In this document: positions 10,968-11,553 of the stretch, piece by piece | How the letters are laid out: each line of letters starts with the position of its first letter | Position numbering within the stretch: position 1 is the stretch's first letter | Source of the DNA: DASVLX01 sp035552275 | GTDB lineage: Bacteria; Actinomycetota; Actinomycetes; Mycobacteriales; Pseudonocardiaceae | Reading direction: 5' to 3' | DNA length: 11,553 nucleotides | Assembly (NCBI GenBank): GCA_035552275.1 | Contig: DASZLR010000011.1 | Location: 1-11,553 of the forward strand | The notes under the pieces: generated by a model | The model's input: only the letters and a program-made list of their open reading frames with translations | What the model was told of the DNA's origin: nothing | Database searches by the model: none | Program-made: the position numbers and the translations under genes

Positions 10968-11553
10968 ATGAGCGCGTTGTTCGATCTCCCCGCCCCACAA
11001 TCCGTCCCACCGTCCGTCCCACCATCCGACCGGCCGTCGAACTCGGGGCGGCGTGGCGCGGCGGCTCTCCTCGCCGACCTCAATCCACCGCAGCGGGAGG
11101 CCGTCACGCACACCGGCGCGCCGCTGCTGGTGGTTGCCGGGGCCGGTTCCGGCAAGACCCGGGTGCTGACCCGGCGAATCGCGTACCTGCTCGCCGAGCG
11201 AAACGTGCATCCCGGCCAGATCATGGCGATCACCTTCACCAACAAGGCCGCGGCCGAGATGAAGGAGCGCGTGATCGACCTGGTCGGCGCGCGGGCGAAC
11301 ACCATGTGGGTGTCCACGTTCCACTCGATGTGCGGGCGGCTGCTGCGGTTCGAGGCCAAGACGCTCGGCATGAACTCGAACTTCTCCATCTACGACAGCG
11401 ACGACACCCGTCGGCTGATCACCCTGGTCGCCCGCGATCTGGACCTCGACCCGAAGCGGTATCCGGCGCGGTTGCTGGCGGCGCAGGTGTCGAACCTGAA
11501 GAACGAGCTGATGGACCCCACCGCGGCGGCCGCGGACGCCGCCGACGACCTGC
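10968..11553 (+). CDS. pcrA: ATP-dependent DNA helicase UvrD/PcrA, N-terminal part
   Basis: These are the first 195 codons of a superfamily 1A 3'-5' helicase, which acts in nucleotide excision repair and in clearing obstacles from DNA. A Pro/Ser-rich N-terminal extension of about 33 residues precedes the Q motif (LNPPQREAV, Gln42). The Walker A motif follows (VVAGAGSGKTRVLTRR, Lys63), then motif Ia (ITFTNKAAAEMKERV) and motif Ib (VSTFHSMCGRLLR). The frame stays open to the window edge, so the protein is truncated only by the cut. The start is ATG 10968. Only a weak ribosome site (GTGGA) is present, and no other start fits the family better. It is divergent from chorismate mutase, as uvrD1 (Rv0949) is in M. 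tuberculosis, so the product is probably the UvrD1-type paralogue. Confidence 0.96.
   Translation, partial: MSALFDLPAPQSVPPSVPPSDRPSNSGRRGAAALLADLNPPQREAVTHTGAPLLVVAGAGSGKTRVLTRRIAYLLAERNVHPGQIMAITFTNKAAAEMKERVIDLVGARANTMWVSTFHSMCGRLLRFEAKTLGMNSNFSIYDSDDTRRLITLVARDLDLDPKRYPARLLAAQVSNLKNELMDPTAAAADAADDL

Noticed and set aside
10718..11389. N-terminal extension of the chorismate mutase frame
   Set aside because: The enzyme has a good AGGAG and ATG at 10717. The extension runs antisense through the start of the helicase gene and lies over the leader structures.

Overview
The window is high-GC DNA with many GTG starts and 4-8 bp gene overlaps. It carries a WhiB-less but typically actinobacterial gene set: a PspC-type histidine kinase, transmembrane Ser/Thr kinases, and an AroQ-delta chorismate mutase divergent from a UvrD/PcrA helicase. 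That last pair has the same arrangement as Rv0948c-Rv0949 in Mycobacterium tuberculosis. I infer an actinomycete, probably of the Pseudonocardiales type; the exact genus cannot be read from the sequence.

Layout. Bases 2-472 are the 3' end of guaA. Converging on it are a PspC/LiaF-like membrane protein (755-2029, minus) and a coupled small membrane protein (505-762, minus). Divergent from these is a two-gene operon for a PspC-domain histidine kinase and a LuxR-type response regulator (2137-4190, plus). Together they look like the EsrISR/LiaFSR type of envelope-stress three-component system. In the divergent gap lies a perfect 17-bp palindrome. Next, all on the minus strand, come two paralogous transmembrane Ser/Thr kinases (4214-5845 and 5972-7333) and two overlapping genes for single-pass membrane proteins (7525-8619 and 8612-9673). 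The extracellular ends of these two proteins resemble the ectodomain of the first kinase. A three-helix small membrane protein follows (9961-10281). Its upstream region has four copies of the TCAGGGT half site seen in the response-regulator palindrome. The window closes with chorismate mutase (10388-10717, minus) and, divergently, the first 195 codons of a UvrD/PcrA helicase (10968 to the end, plus).

The most notable non-coding element is the chorismate mutase leader. It encodes a short peptide with the run Phe-Glu-Phe-Phe-Tyr. After it come a hairpin over the codons just beyond the aromatic run, a GC-rich terminator hairpin, and a perfect 9-nt complementarity that would form an alternative antiterminator. 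This is the layout of ribosome-mediated transcription attenuation, placing the shikimate branch point under Phe/Tyr supply control. No mobile elements, CRISPR arrays, tRNA or rRNA genes were seen. There is no gene-free stretch longer than 300 bases.
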